64,000 nt of DNA from Mercurialis annua (GCF_937616625.2 NC_065575.1:2239501-2303500), one strand, 5' to 3'; positions 46,511-58,380 are shown, counted from the stretch's first letter. Made by a program: numbers and translations. The notes: a model not told the origin generated them from the sequence alone.

Positions 46511-48765
46511 TCAAGTTTTAAACTGCTCAGTAAGTTTAATCAAGCTATAGGTTTCAGAATCTGGCCTAGCACCTCCTAAGATCATCCTTCTCAAAAGATA
46601 AGGAACATAAATTTTGGCTTTTACATAAGCTTTTATTAAAGTATTATACACAAAAGTGTACCTTGTATATTTTGCTTTCTTGAGTTCTTCAAACAACTTC
46701 TCAGCATTAGCTACATCACCCTTCTCAGCAAATATTTCGATGATCGAAAGAGTAGTTTCCAACCATGGCGTTGAACTCTTTATTTTCTTACTCGCCCTAA
46801 AATCGATCCCCATTTCTAGAGTCTTCAGGGCTTCTTCCACTAGTTCCGCCGTCAAACAACCCAATGCAAGATGCCGAAATGTAATGGCATTCGGTTTGCA
46901 GCCATTGACCTCCATTTCCCTGAAAACCGCAGTCGCCTTTTTAATAAGTCCACATTTGCAATATACAGATAATATTGAATTAAACTGGTCTGTTGATTTC
47001 ATCTCTTTTATCGACTTCATCTCTGACCAAAGCTCCTCTGCTCGATCAAGCTGTCCGATTCTACCAAATGCTTCAATTGCGAGAATGTAGCTTTTTAATC
47101 TAACATGGGGAAGTTGTTTCACAATTCCCCAAACTCTCTCTAAATCCTTTCCCTTCCGTAAGCATCCATATAATATAATTAAAACGTCTAGTGTTGACCA
47201 GTTATCTCCAGTATAAGACTTTTCAACAGCTTCAACATATGCTTCAGCCACAGTATACAATCTTGCAACTGCATGTGCAGTAGCTAATATGCAGAACGAA
47301 ACCTCATTTTGTTCAACTTGAAATCGCTTCATATCACCAAATACCTTTACCAATCCATCAATATTATGATCGTTGGCTTCAATTTTCATCAAAATGTTAT
47401 ACGTCGAGACATGAGGAGCTACCTTGTCAGCCTTCATTTGAGCCAGAATTTTTGGGATTAGTTTCCTGCGACCAGGGGAGGAATGAAGGATTATAATGCG
47501 GTTGAAAATCAAATGTGAAATCGAATGACCCAATTCCCTCATTTTCTTCATGTATTCAAGTGAAAGTCTTATGACACCTTTCTCCAGGCATGCAATTACA
47601 AGATTGTTATACAACAACTCATTCTGAAACTCAATAGGAACACGAGTGAAAAGCTGCTCGCCGTGCGATATCCCATGAAGTTTGGTTGTAAATTCCAAGA
47701 GGTAAGAGTAGTCTAATTCTTTTGGCCTGTAAGGTCTCTCCCTGATCACCCATTCCATCACCTGCCAAGTACTAAACCATCACTTTCAAAATAAAAAACT
47801 CATGAAAGATTCTCAATTACCTGATCTATCTCAAAAGACACCAAGATTATATAGTCTTACATTCATAACAATGTTACTACACTTTCATTAATGAAAAACC
47901 CGATCACAAGGCCCATGTACTTTACCACGTCTGTTCAGGAAGCCCCTAATGCAACATTGTGTTCTTCCCGTCCCTTTACTTACCTAATTTTCAATTTTCA
48001 TGCACTTTATTTTGGCTGGACTCTGGAGAAAACATTTTTGTTAATAGGGGAACCGGAAAAAAACAAATAAGGACATGAAAATGGAACATTAGATCAGTAG
48101 AGGGACCGGATGAGAACATTTTTGCGGTAGGGGCTTCCTGAACAAAAGTGGTAAAGTACGTAGGGTTTTAGGATGGGTTTAGCCTTCATTAATTTAAGAA
48201 CATTCTCTTCCTATGAAAAAATGTTAGTGAAAATGTAGTTTGCTCAATAGTTCATACTTTAATTTACACCTAAAACCAACATCAAGAAAGCTATAAAAAT
48301 CCATTCATAAGAGCCAAATTATCCAAGTAACTCATTGAAGCATTTAAACAAACACCTTCACTACACTACAAATGATCCAACTTTATTCCAGAAAAAAAAC
48401 ATAGAAAAGACAACCTCAAGCGCGCGTTTGTTCAACTTAAGCTTCCGCAAGCGATTGATAGCATGAAAAATGTCTCCATGGTGAATGGGAAAGCCGTCAC
48501 GCATCCAGCTTTGAAATGCTAAGCCAACCGGTTCTCCTCTCGAAAGCTTCTCAATTCTCAAAGATAACGATCTGGGTTTCTCTTCGTGTTGATGTTCTTC
48601 TTCTGGGTCTAGTTTATTTATCTCGGGGAAGCTATGGGTTGTTTGGGTGCAGAGAAAATTACTGAAGTTGTGAGGATTTTGATAGAAAAATAGAGAGGTG
48701 AATGAAAGTGTTCGATGAAATGCCTGAGAGAACCTACTTCGGCCCAGAAGGACCTGTGCAAGCAT
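46511..48765 (-). CDS. P-type pentatricopeptide repeat protein, mitochondrial (At1g07590-like)
   Basis: PPR proteins bind organelle RNA in a sequence-specific way and affect its processing, stability or translation; the target here is unknown. Two exons on the minus strand: 48765-48415 and 47761-46511, joined in phase 0, giving 533 residues. The ATG at 48765 is the first methionine of the frame, and the N-terminus (MLAQVLLGRSRFSQAFHRTL) is Arg/Ser-rich and fits a mitochondrial presequence. Repeats are of the P class (for example AEELWSEMKSIKEMKSTDQF, FNSILSVYCKCGLIKKATAV, FREMEVNGCKPNAITF). No E, DYW or SMR tail is seen. The length and wording match my memory of At1g07590. The intron carries a MITE. 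Confidence 0.92.
47893..48184. mobile_element. foldback MITE in the PPR intron, 292 bp, TSD TTCATTAAT
   Basis: The left arm GAAAAACCCGATCACAAGGCCCATGTACTTTACCAC is the imperfect inverse of the right arm GTGGTAAAGTACGTAGGG...TTTAGCC; both carry TGTTCAGGAAGCCCCTA. The exact 9 bp TTCATTAAT flanks it (47884-47892 and 48185-48193). It is a non-autonomous, MULE-type element lying wholly inside the intron. Confidence 0.87.
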
Positions 48766-50969
48766 GCTTTTAGCTTCGGTAGCTAATTTATTCGAAAAGG
48801 GCACTATATATATATATATCCTGTAAGCTGCTAATAAATATAAATATTTACGATTTGATATTAAATTAATAATAAAACAACGATAAATTTTGTTTATATA
48901 TTTATTCGAATGTATTTTGAGTTTATATTTAAGTTTTATATCCAATAAGTTGTATAATAAATATATTATTTCAAAAATTGAGTTACTTTAGATGAGTCTA
49001 CAACTTTATTAAAATGACTACTTGTATGGATTAAATTGGGACATAATGCAATAGAAACATAATATTTAAAATGCATGTATATAATATAGGTCAAACCTCT
49101 AAAAAGAACAATATTTTTGGGCTTTTGTTAGTTATACTAAACTTTATAAAATCACTATAAATAACCAGTTTTTGCATATTATATGTTTTTTTATCGCCAT
49201 TTTTAATCGGTTCAGTTTTTTGCTAATATGTTGGCTACTTCATATCTAACTCGGCAAAACGACGTTAAATCGAATTAAAAGGTTTGGAAATAATTAACAC
49301 GACACGTAAATGTTTAACTATAACTGAAACAACACAAAAGTTTGACTATAACTGACACAACACTCAAAGGTTTGGTATTATTGTGATTAAGCCTTTTTTT
49401 TAAACGTTGTATTTTATTATTTGTTGTTTTATTATATTAAGATATCATATATTTATATCTTTAATGGATAATAGGCTAAAAAAATTACCAACCTTTACTT
49501 TTTTTAATAGCACCCCGATCTTATAAAACGGTCATTTCGTATTTTTGACATTCAATAGCACCCCAAAATTAGAAAAATTAGATAATTTTATTATTATAAA
49601 GATGAAATTAATCGAAGCAATTAAATTTAAGGTCATTTCATACTTTTTTTACCTTGGACAACTTTAAACAAGTCTTTAATTTAAAAAAATTCAAATAAGT
49701 CCGAATTAAAAATATTAAATTGGATAGATATACAATTAATTAATTTTTATTAACAATAAATAAATAAAAAATTAACAGGCTGAGCTTTTTTTCCACTGCC
49801 CGCTTTTTGACCCGCCGCCGCCACTCTTCTTGTCTTCCATGAAAGACGAGCTCAACATCTCGTCTTCAACGGTTCGTTTTACATGGAAGACGAGCCTAAT
49901 GGCAGCGGCGGGTCCAAGGTAGGCAACAAAAATAATAATATTTTAATTCAATAAATTCCATGGAAGCTACAACAAGATAATTATCAACTCAGGAAAATTA
50001 GACAATTCAAATGCAAGACAATGGAAATGGACAAAAAGGGTCATTTTCACTTGTGCAATTATGTAAGACTAAATTGACAAATGAAGTAAATAGTGGGCTA
50101 AATTTAATTTAAAATATCAATAAATGGCCAATCAATTTTTATGTGTGGGCATCAATGATGTCAAGAAAACAAGTACAAAAAAGTCAGCAATCTATTATAG
50201 ATAGAGACTTTAACTTATAAGATGAAAAGAATGTGGTGTGGGACAAGTTTACATTAATTTCATTTTATTTAATAATTTAATTATAATTCTATAATAAAAA
50301 AATTAATTAAATTTATTTTTAAAGAGCATAAAAGATAACTGTAGAAATATTAATATAAATATATTAAAATTTATTTAAATAAAAATATCAGATATCAAAT
50401 TAACATATTCTATAAACTAAAAATATCTTAATATCTGTTTTTTATGAACTTAAAAAAATAAAACTACATTTATATGACTTTATTTTTAAAAAGTACCACA
50501 GAGAGGGACATGAGAAAACGGAATAGTGGAATAAAAACACGGCGAAACGTAATTTTAAAGTTTTTTTACGTATAATTTAAAATTGTGTCAGAAGCGTCTC
50601 ACATTTTTGTTTATTCAATGATATAAATGTTATATCTCGTCAGTTTTGATATAAATTTTATATTATAATTAATTAATTTAAAATTTAATTTATTACAATA
50701 ATAATAATATAAAAACCATATATATTATTCTTCTAATTATTAATAATAGAAAAGACAGAAGATTCACACCACAAATGAAAGGAGATTTAGATTAAACACT
50801 CATATAAATCCCAATACAATTTAAAGTTCTCCTTCCAAAAACAGTACACAAAAACACATAAATTAAGAACCAGCAAAGCAAATCATACATATGGATTAAC
50901 TTATTAATTAAACATTATGGATCATAAACAACTACTTTGCTGGGGGCATAATCGTCAACATGGTATTTT
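48766..50969. other. gene-free spacer between PPR and metallothionein genes
   Basis: No gene is supported. A (TA)n run of about 10 bases lies near 48808. About 49450-49960 looks like a foldback element with a GC-rich core: GACCCGCCGCCGCCACTC at 49810 mirrors GGCAGCGGCGGGTCC at about 49901, and TCTTCCATGAAAGACGAG at about 49833 recalls the core at 41467-41517. Ends were not fixed. 50220-50750 is AT-rich. Confidence 0.5.
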
Positions 50970-52164
50970 TCATTTGCAAGTGCATGGATCACAGGTGCAG
51001 CTTGATCCACATTTGCACCCACTCTCACCACTCATGTTCATCTCTGACCTCATGAAGAAGCTGCAATTGACCAACAATTTGCAAATCAATTAATTAAAAA
51101 TTAAAAATTAAATATAAATAAAATCATTGTGTTTAATAATTTCAGCACAAAATTTTTAATTTTCTAATTTAAAACAAATCTTTTATATGTAATTCAAATT
51201 ACTAATTAAATTTTGATCACCAGATGCCAAGAGTATAAACAAATTGAACTATTTGCGAGTTATTCGAGATTTATTCAAAGAGAAAAAATTCAAATTCGAC
51301 TTAATAAATTCAAGCCAAACTCGAGCTACTCGAGCTTAGCTCAAATTTAATAAAAAAAAGAAGCTTTAATTTTTATTAAACTTGAGCTAAGGTCGAGTAG
51401 CTCGAATACCATTAGAACTCGAGCTCAAAAGTTTAAGTTCATTGGAATTTGAGCTCGAGAACTTAAGTCTATATGAGCTGGAGCTCGAGTTTAGCATAAT
51501 TTAAGCTCAAATTCAACTCGGTTTGTTTATAATCCTAATCGTTCCGATATGGACGATGGTGGTGCTTATATATTTTTCGAATCAAGTGGTAGAAAATTAA
51601 AATTCCAAAACAAAAAACCAACTAAGAATCATTTTTTTTAAGGTTAAAATTTCTCGTGTTTGAGTTACATACTTGTTAACAGGTGCAAGTCCGGCAATAA
51701 GAACCTCAGCTCCGGCGCTGCCCTCTGAGAATCCCAAGTCAGGGTACATCCCACATCTACAACATATACAAACATTTCATTACAAAAATTCAACATTTCA
51801 GAAAAAAAATGGTGAAAAAAGACAACACCCTACCAAGATTTCATAGAAAATCAAGGGGTATATATTAAATTACAATATTTTTATCTTTTAAATTTTATTG
51901 TGTATCACATTTTTATTTTTGACATAAAACAACACCGTTTTCTATACATTTTGTAGTTTTATTCTTCTCAAAAACAAGAATATATAATTTAAACCGCAAG
52001 AGGTTAGGATGTACGAAATAACGTCTTAAAAATGAAATTAAATCACTATAAAAATAAAACATTAAAATTTAATACGTAAATAATTTGAATTAAAATTACC
52101 CTTTACAGCCGTTGCCACAGCCGCAAGAAGAGCCACAGCCACAGTTTCCACCACAGCAAGACAT
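50970..52164 (-). CDS. type 2 metallothionein
   Basis: Small cytosolic Cys-rich protein that binds Cu and Zn and buffers metals and reactive oxygen. Three exons on the minus strand: 52164-52100, 51756-51673, 51060-50970; codons join in phase for 79 residues. The N-terminal domain [20 protein letters not shown] has the type 2 order CC, CXC, CXC, CXXC (8 Cys at 3, 4, 8, 10, 14, 16, 20, 23). A Cys-free spacer begins [10 protein letters not shown]. The C-terminal domain has three CXC motifs (CKC, CTC, CTC, ending CTCK*). All 14 cysteines are present. From memory, the Arabidopsis gene between At1g07590 and OBGM is MT1a, a type 1 metallothionein, so position is conserved but the type differs. Confidence 0.95.
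51240..51540. repeat. CTCGAGCT-rich foldback repeat in metallothionein intron 2
   Basis: GAGCTACTCGAGCTTAGCTC at about 51321 is mirrored by GAGCTAAGGTCGAGTAGCTC at about 51383, and further GAGCTCGA motifs follow to about 51500. This is a small inverted-repeat element or fragment within the intron, resembling 17440-17560 in sequence style. Exact ends were not determined. Confidence 0.6.
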
Positions 52165-52261
52165 TGTAAAGCTTAAAGAGAAGAGATTAATAATTATTTG
52201 GAAATTGATTTTTTTTCTCTCACTGTTTTGGATGATTTCAAGCTATCTTGCCTTGGCTTCT

Positions 52262-52269
52262 TATTTATA
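52262..52269 (-). promoter_or_regulatory. TATA box of the metallothionein gene
   Basis: TATAAATA on the minus strand, about 100 bases upstream of the ATG at 52164, a suitable distance for a short leader. Confidence 0.65.
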
Positions 52270-52305
52270 ATGTAGTTGAGATAAATGGTCTCTAATATCC
52301 ACCGT

Positions 52306-52313
52306 ACACGTGG
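52306..52313 (-). promoter_or_regulatory. ABRE/G-box (CCACGTGT) in the metallothionein promoter
   Basis: CCACGTGT on the minus strand (ACACGTGG on plus) lies about 40 bases upstream of the TATA box. It matches the ABRE/G-box core bound by ABF-type bZIP and some bHLH factors, so ABA or stress control is plausible. This is inference from the motif. Confidence 0.5.
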
Positions 52314-52454
52314 TTACATCTAACTTCGATAGCTTTTATTTGTGCGTTTCAGTCTTTATCTATCCCTTGATAACACCTAGTAATTGAAAAGAAATAAATA
52401 TACATATTTCTTTATCAAGTATGTGGATACAAATAATCAAATTATTGTCTGCAC

Positions 52455-52677
52455 GAGTTTGGTTTAATGGTTTAAACTTCAGCCATTTGGACGTTAAAGA
52501 TTATAAGTTCGAATCGCGGCTACGCTCTTTCCTAATATGTAGTAGTTGAGGTTGAGTTATTGGTCATTATAATCCGAAATTACCAAGTATGTGGACTTTG
52601 CATGCGGTCTATATTCAAAAATTCGACAATTATATTGAGTTTCGACTCAATAGAGTAAGTCCTCTTTATCCAAAAAA
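52455..52677 (+). mobile_element. tRNA-derived SINE (second family)
   Basis: TTTGGTTTAATGGTTTAAAC resembles a tRNA-like box A, and ATAAGTTCGAATCGCGG a box B (GGTTCGAATCC). A body of about 150 bp follows, ending in an A-rich tail (CCAAAAAAATAATT). Its sequence differs from the SINE at 41685. No target duplication was settled. Confidence 0.65.
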
Positions 52678-53152
52678 ATAATTAAAATATTGCAAGTTAA
52701 AGAATAAATATCTACTTTGGTATAAGTTGTTGGCGTGTGTTGGAATTAAAAGGGTATTTAATTTGGTTTGTAAGTATTACCTTCAATTCTTATAAAGAAT
52801 AAAAATTATAATTTTATATGCAACAAATTTAATTTATATATTTAAATTCATTTGTTTTTTTATGTAATTAAAAAATGTGTTTATGAGAGAAATTGAACAC
52901 GCAAGCTTAACAAAATATTGTAGTATTAGTTAGCACAATACAATCACCACTATTAATTTTCATATGATTCTTCAAAACTTCTTCTACATAATTCGATACT
53001 ATTTTGAAATGACACCACTGGAACACTCTAAAATTTCTTCTCTTTTAAGAAAATACCTCTAATAATTCCTGCAATTAAATTTGAGTTAGAGTTGTAAAAT
53101 TTGTTCTACACAATATTTTATGAACTGAAAACCTCTGGTCACCCAAAAATAT

Positions 53153-53470
53153 TGTGAAATAATTAGAGAAGAGAAAATATATTATTGAATTGAATGATGA
53201 TAGGTTGATTACAAGCATATATATATATATAACTAGAATAGTTCTAATCAAATAAGAACTTCTAAGGATATAAACCTTTAATCATAATAGGAGAAGGAGA
53301 TATATTCCAATATGTGAAATAATTAGAGAAGAGAAAATATATTATTGAATCGAATGATGATAGGTTGATTACAAGCATATATATATATAACTAGAATAGT
53401 TCTAATCAAATAAGAACTTCTAAGGATATAAACCTTTAATCATAATAGGAGAAGGAGATATATTCCAATA
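53153..53470. repeat. recent 160 bp tandem duplication
   Basis: TGTGAAATAATTAGAGAAGA starts at 53153 and again at 53313. The two units run to ATATATTCCAATA and are nearly identical; I see one substitution (TTGAATTGAATG against TTGAATCGAATG) and two fewer bases in the TA run of unit 2. The content (TTGATTACAAGCATATATATA) recalls the inside of Copia LTRs, but no LTR edges are visible. Confidence 0.88.
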
Positions 53471-54732
53471 AATATGTAGTACGTTGTAAAAATTAATATC
53501 TGATTTTGACGGGGGAAAGTGCAATTCCAGTGTTTTTTTTTTTGCAGAAATTATTCTCCCATTTACATTTTAAATTAAAAAATAATGATTAACGATCCTC
53601 GGTTTAATTTCATAGTAATATAAATTAGATTTTAGTGACATTATATTATAAATCTTTATACAATTCGATTTGGGTTTGCTTTATGATACATTTATATATG
53701 CGTATTTATACATATTAAAAAATATTACTATGAAACTTATACATTTATTTATTTTCTTTTTGTTATATTATATCCAAAATATTTCACTGAAATAAATTTC
53801 CAAAAAAACGAATAGAAACAGATAAACTAAACAAAATAAATATATTATATAAATAATATAGCTATTAATTAGAATAATATTTAGAAAATATTTGTCAATT
53901 TGTTTACAAAAATTGGAGTGATAAATTGTTTTTTTTTAGAGAGTAAATGTCAACTTTAAATTTTCATCAAAAAAAAATGTCAACTTAAAATGCATGAAAC
54001 TTGCAGTTTTAGGCATAAAATTTGCATACATCGACTTGATTATGAAACTTTTAGTATTTTGACATTTTCTCATGCAAATGTAGCATAAATATTTATTTAT
54101 TTAACATTATCTCTCATTATAAAATACGACAAGGTTAAGTTTCCCTAACCTATATACTCCCGTAAGAAATTTAATTTATTGTTTGTAGATGTTATCTAGC
54201 ATGATTATTAATAATAAATAATCAAATTTATTTTTTTATTATAATTAAACCTCTAATTTTAATTTCAAATGCAATGTTCCTATTACTAATTTATAACTGC
54301 GAAATTTAAATGTTTTTTTTTAAAAAAATAATTTAAAAATCAGTTACTTCCACTGATCCAAATAACAAAAAAAATCTAAAATAAAATATCATATTTAAAT
54401 CATATAAATAAAAAATAAAAATTTAACAGTTTATGGCCTCAAAAGGTTTTGATGAGTTTAATTAATTTATACATATTGAGAGATCCAGATAAAATTTAAA
54501 ATTCAATGTTCTTATTTGATAATAAAATTGTAATAGTATTTTAATATTTTATTGTCTCGTTTTCTTATCACATGTTGTTTTTTACAAGATTTAAGAGTAG
54601 TATATATTTTATTCATAAAAAAAATTATATTTTTCTTCTATTGTCTTGCATTGGATTAAAATATGCTTTACATATATTAACAATCCAATAGTATATATTT
54701 TTGAGCTAATCAAACTTGTAGATTTTAATTTA
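53471..54732. other. AT-rich gene-free spacer
   Basis: No coding frame, RNA gene or bounded repeat could be supported. Confidence 0.5.
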
Positions 54733-55500
54733 GGTCTAATCACTCAAACCCCCACCTTTAGTCTTTTTTACAAGGTCTAATGGTTAAAAAAACCCAAACT
54801 TTTACGACTTGTTGCAATTATATTCAAACCTTTTATTTTTTATAATAATATTCAAATTGCATTTTTTTTTACAATATTATCCAAATTGCATTTTTTGTAG
54901 CAATAATAGTCAAATTGATGTCTAAACTTGTTGTTTTCAATTAACATATTAGACTATTATTATGTTTTGATGCATAATCATATACTAAAAGTCCCAAAAA
55001 AATGGCAAAAAAACTCAAAAACAATCACATAAAAAGTGCAATTTGGATATTATTGCAACAAAATAATGCAATTTGGATATTATTACAAAAATTAAAAAGT
55101 TTGGATAATATTGTAACAAGTTGTAAAGGCTTGGTATTTTTTTTCCATTAAGCCTTTTTACAATTGCATCCTAATTTAGAAAAATCTTCAATTTTACCTC
55201 AGTTTATCTTTTTGTGTTTCAATTGTACTCTAAATAGAAGGATAATATTGTATTCTTTTTTATTTGAAAAAAATACAAACAAATCCTTAATCTTTAAAAA
55301 CGTTTGAATAAGTCTCAATTAAACAATAAATTAATTTTAAAAATTTAATAAAAATTTAAATAAATAAAAAACCACTTCCGAACCATCATTGTCCACCGTA
55401 CTCCTTCGATATACGAACCTGCTGCCGCCACCGAAAAAACCGCCGCCATCCCGCCATCTAGTTTGTTCTTCAATGAAAAAACAGACCCAATCTGGTTATA
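54733..55500. mobile_element. left part of an older foldback element, host of a nested MITE
   Basis: The left end GGTCTAATCACTCAAACCCCCACCTTTAGTC is related to the terminus of the element at 56329-56836 (right end read inward GGCCTAATCACTCAAAAACCCCTCACCTTT). Beyond the nested insertion it continues with ATTTTACCTCAGTTTATC...TTTGTGTTTCAATTGTACTC, parallel to 56420-56445. No matching right arm was found, so it is truncated or rearranged. A GC-richer patch at 55376-55470 (CGCCGCCATCCCGCC) resembles other element cores. Confidence 0.6.
54774..55154. mobile_element. nested foldback MITE, 381 bp, TSD TTTTTACAA
   Basis: The left arm GGTCTAATGGTTAAAAAAACCCAAACTTTTACGACTTGTTGCAAT is mirrored by ATTGTAACAAGTTGTAAAGGCTTGGTA...CCATTAAGCC at the right. 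The exact 9 bp TTTTTACAA flanks it (54765-54773 and 55155-55163). It is inserted inside an older, related element, whose sequence resumes directly after the duplication. Confidence 0.86.
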
Positions 55501-55527
55501 ATTGACAATTATTTTTAATAGATAATA

Positions 55528-55835
55528 GAGATAATGTCAAAAAAATATATAAATTTTACACGTTTTTTCATTTTTACCACACAATTTAATATTTCTCATT
55601 TTTATGCATGAACTATCACTTTTTCTCAAATTCATATACGGTGCTGAAGTGACATCATTTATTGGTGTAAATTGACCTCCACCTCAGCAAATTACACCAA
55701 TGGAGCTGTGACACCTCAACATCGTGCATGAATTTGAGAAAAAGTGGTAGTTCGTGCATGAAAATGACAAAATTTATACTGCGTAATTAAAATGAGTAAA
55801 CGTGCAAAGTTTGTGAATTTTTATGACATTAATCC
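55528..55835. mobile_element. foldback MITE, 308 bp, TSD TAGATAATA
   Basis: Arms share (G)TAATGTCA(A/T)AAAAAT, TTTTGTCATTTTCATGCA-type and GAACTA(T/C)CACTTTTTCTCAAATTCAT sequences in inverse. The exact 9 bp TAGATAATA flanks it (55519-55527 and 55836-55844). The short core includes CACCAATGGAGCTGTGACACC. Non-autonomous. Confidence 0.86.
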
Positions 55836-56328
55836 TAGATAATAATATAGTAGTTCTATTTCATTTTTTGTATTGTGCAAAGAAACATCAAGAAATCTAT
55901 ATCAATGGAAAAGTAGCATAATACAACAATAGTGACCTCTCTCATCTTTCAAAATCGATTCACTTTTTTCTAACTAAATCTTCAAGAAATCTCATAACTT
56001 TTAACTTTATATACTCCCATAATATCTTCCAAAACGTAATTTAATCTCATAAAGTATTTCCCTAAATGAGATAAATCCAGATTTGGTTATGGTATTCAAA
56101 ACAAAGTAGATAAAAAAATTCAGCTAATTACACACTGATCATGATCACTTTATAATTAGGGAAATACACTGATCATGATCAGTGTATGTTAAAAATGTTA
56201 TTTCATCTCACAGTATTTCCCTAAATAAGATAAATCATGATTTGATTACGAGATTTTTTTTAAATGAAAAGGTTTTAATATAAGGTCTATAAAGGATGAA
56301 ATCTTGAGTAACGGTTGGTTATACAATT

Positions 56329-56836
56329 GGCATAAATGTCTTAAAAAAAACCCCGACCTTTTAGCCCCTTTTCAATCATACCCTGACGTTGAAAATTTGT
56401 CAATTTTACCCTATTTTTCATTTTTGTGTTTCAATTGTACCCTGAAAAATTAAATTAACGTCTTTTGCGTTTGGAAATTTGTTTAAAACATTCTCCATGT
56501 CTCGCATATATTAATTGTATATTTTTAAAATTTATTTAAATTTAGTTAAATTAATAAAGAATTTAAATTAGTGTTAATTTGATTATGCTTTTTAGTTAGT
56601 TTTTTAAAAATAAAGGACTTATTTGTACTTTTTTGAATAAAAAAGAATTTAATTTCTTGTTTAGACTTAATTAATTGAATGATTTCATCATTTAAGTAAA
56701 AAAATTAACAAAAATTAAAATATTGGGGTACAATTGAAAACGGAAAATTTAAAAGTGGGTAAAATTGACAAATTTTCAACGTCGGGGTGGAATTGAAAAA
56801 ACATTTAAAGGTGAGGGGTTTTTGAGTGATTAGGCC
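56329..56836. mobile_element. foldback MITE, 508 bp, TSD TATACAATT
   Basis: The left arm (CCCCGACCTTTTAGCCCC, GACGTTGAAAATTTGTCAATTTTACCC, TTTCAATTGTACCC) is mirrored at the right (GGGTACAATTGAAAA, GGGTAAAATTGACAAATTTTCAACGTC, AAAGGTGAGGGGTTTTTGAG). The exact 9 bp TATACAATT flanks it (56320-56328 and 56837-56845). It belongs to the same broad family as 5193-5564 and 54733-55500. Confidence 0.87.
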
Positions 56837-56845
56837 TATACAATT

Positions 56846-58380
56846 CTGTTTTTTCATTATCAAACAATTCCAATTTTTTAAAGTTAACATCTTCGTTAAA
56901 ATAACTTTTCCCCTTAGTATTATTTTGTTAATTAGATTTAATACTTTGCACAAACGTATTCTCAATAACCGAGGGACTTGATGTATATAAAAACAAAAAT
57001 ACAAGGACTTAATATTTATAATTAAAGGTGCAAGGATCCAGCTAGGGGTGTGCATTCGGTATTACGGTGCGGTTTGGAAGTGAAATTATCAAAACCGTTC
57101 GGTTTTTTAAGAAATAAAAAACCGAACCGAAATTTGAGGAAAAATTCGGTCCGGTTTTTCGGTTTTACTATTTTCTCAACCAATCGATTAACTTTTAATC
57201 AAACGAGTAATTTAATCCAATTTGTAGATGTTTTCTAACTAAATCGTTGGTTGAGAAAATGGATTAAATTACTCGGTTGATAAACCTTCGATGAAGTTGA
57301 AATACTATTTTAAAATAAAAACAATTTATATACTAAAATAATAAATTTATAAAATTCAGATTTTATTAACTATACTGTTATTACTGAATTGTAAAGAATT
57401 AATGTCTTTAATATCAAATCTTTTCGAGTGAGGTCAATTCTAACCAAACCTTTAAAAAACATAGCAATTTTCAATAAGTATGTTTTAATTTTAATCAATC
57501 ACTCATTCTTTTTCAAAAAAAAAATATCAAATATTTTTTGTTTGTTTAAGTTATTATCATTTCAAATAATTTTCATAAGTACTTTTAAAATGAAAAAAAA
57601 TATGCTTAGTTAGAATTAAAAATATATAAAAATGTTTGATATTCTTTCGAAAAAGAATGAGTAGTTAGTTAAAACTGCTATGCACTTCTTGAAAATTGAC
57701 TAAAATTAGCATTTTTAAAAGAATTGACTAGTCCGTTAAAAAAAAAGAATTGACTAGAATTGACGTCACTAGAAAAGATTTGGCAATTCTAAGAGGCAAT
57801 TGTAAATAAGAAATGACGTTTATCATAATTTATACATGCATAAAATTAAGGGTTATTTACATATTAAATCTTAATCTTTCTTATTTATAGCGGTTTAAAT
57901 ACAACGTTTAAAACATTGCACTATACGCTTCCCTTTCATTTTTTGACATAATATAGAGCTATAAAATGTATATTAAAAAATTCCATTTCGTATAAAACGA
58001 CGTTAAAACAAAAAAATGTGCTACACAAATATTAAAATTGAATGGATAGAATGTACGATGCAATATTTTAAAGTTGCATTTAAATCATTACAAACGAAAA
58101 AAAATTAAAATTTAATTTGCAAATAATCCAAAAAATTTACAATATTGATAGTCTAAATCAACCTATTTATATTTTTGCTCTAGGAAGAACATAGAATTCC
58201 ACGGTGTGGGCCTTCAATTGTTTGCATCCTTTGATTGTGGTGTTTGCTTTTGTTGTGAAATATTCTCTTCCAACTTTAACACTTCTCTATCTCTCTTCTT
58301 TTCAGTTTCAAAAGTATTGACTTATTATTCCTTTTTCTTTTGTTCTTCATAATTTATATAAAAAATGTTTTGCAATCCAT
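56846..58380. other. gene-free spacer with a truncated hAT-like tip
   Basis: At about 57046-57170, AGGGGTGTGCATTCGGT is followed by repeated CGGTTTTT/AAAAACCG and ACCGAACCGAAAT motifs, the typical start of a CAGGGGTGTGCA-type plant hAT repeat. TTTTCTCAACCAATCGATT at 57171 and AATCGTTGGTTGAGAAAA at 57242 form an inverted pair. No right end or duplication was found. The rest is AT-rich with no gene. Confidence 0.5.

Noticed and set aside
46656..47090. Plus-strand 144-codon open frame inside the PPR gene
   Set aside because: Antisense shadow of the PPR coding sequence.
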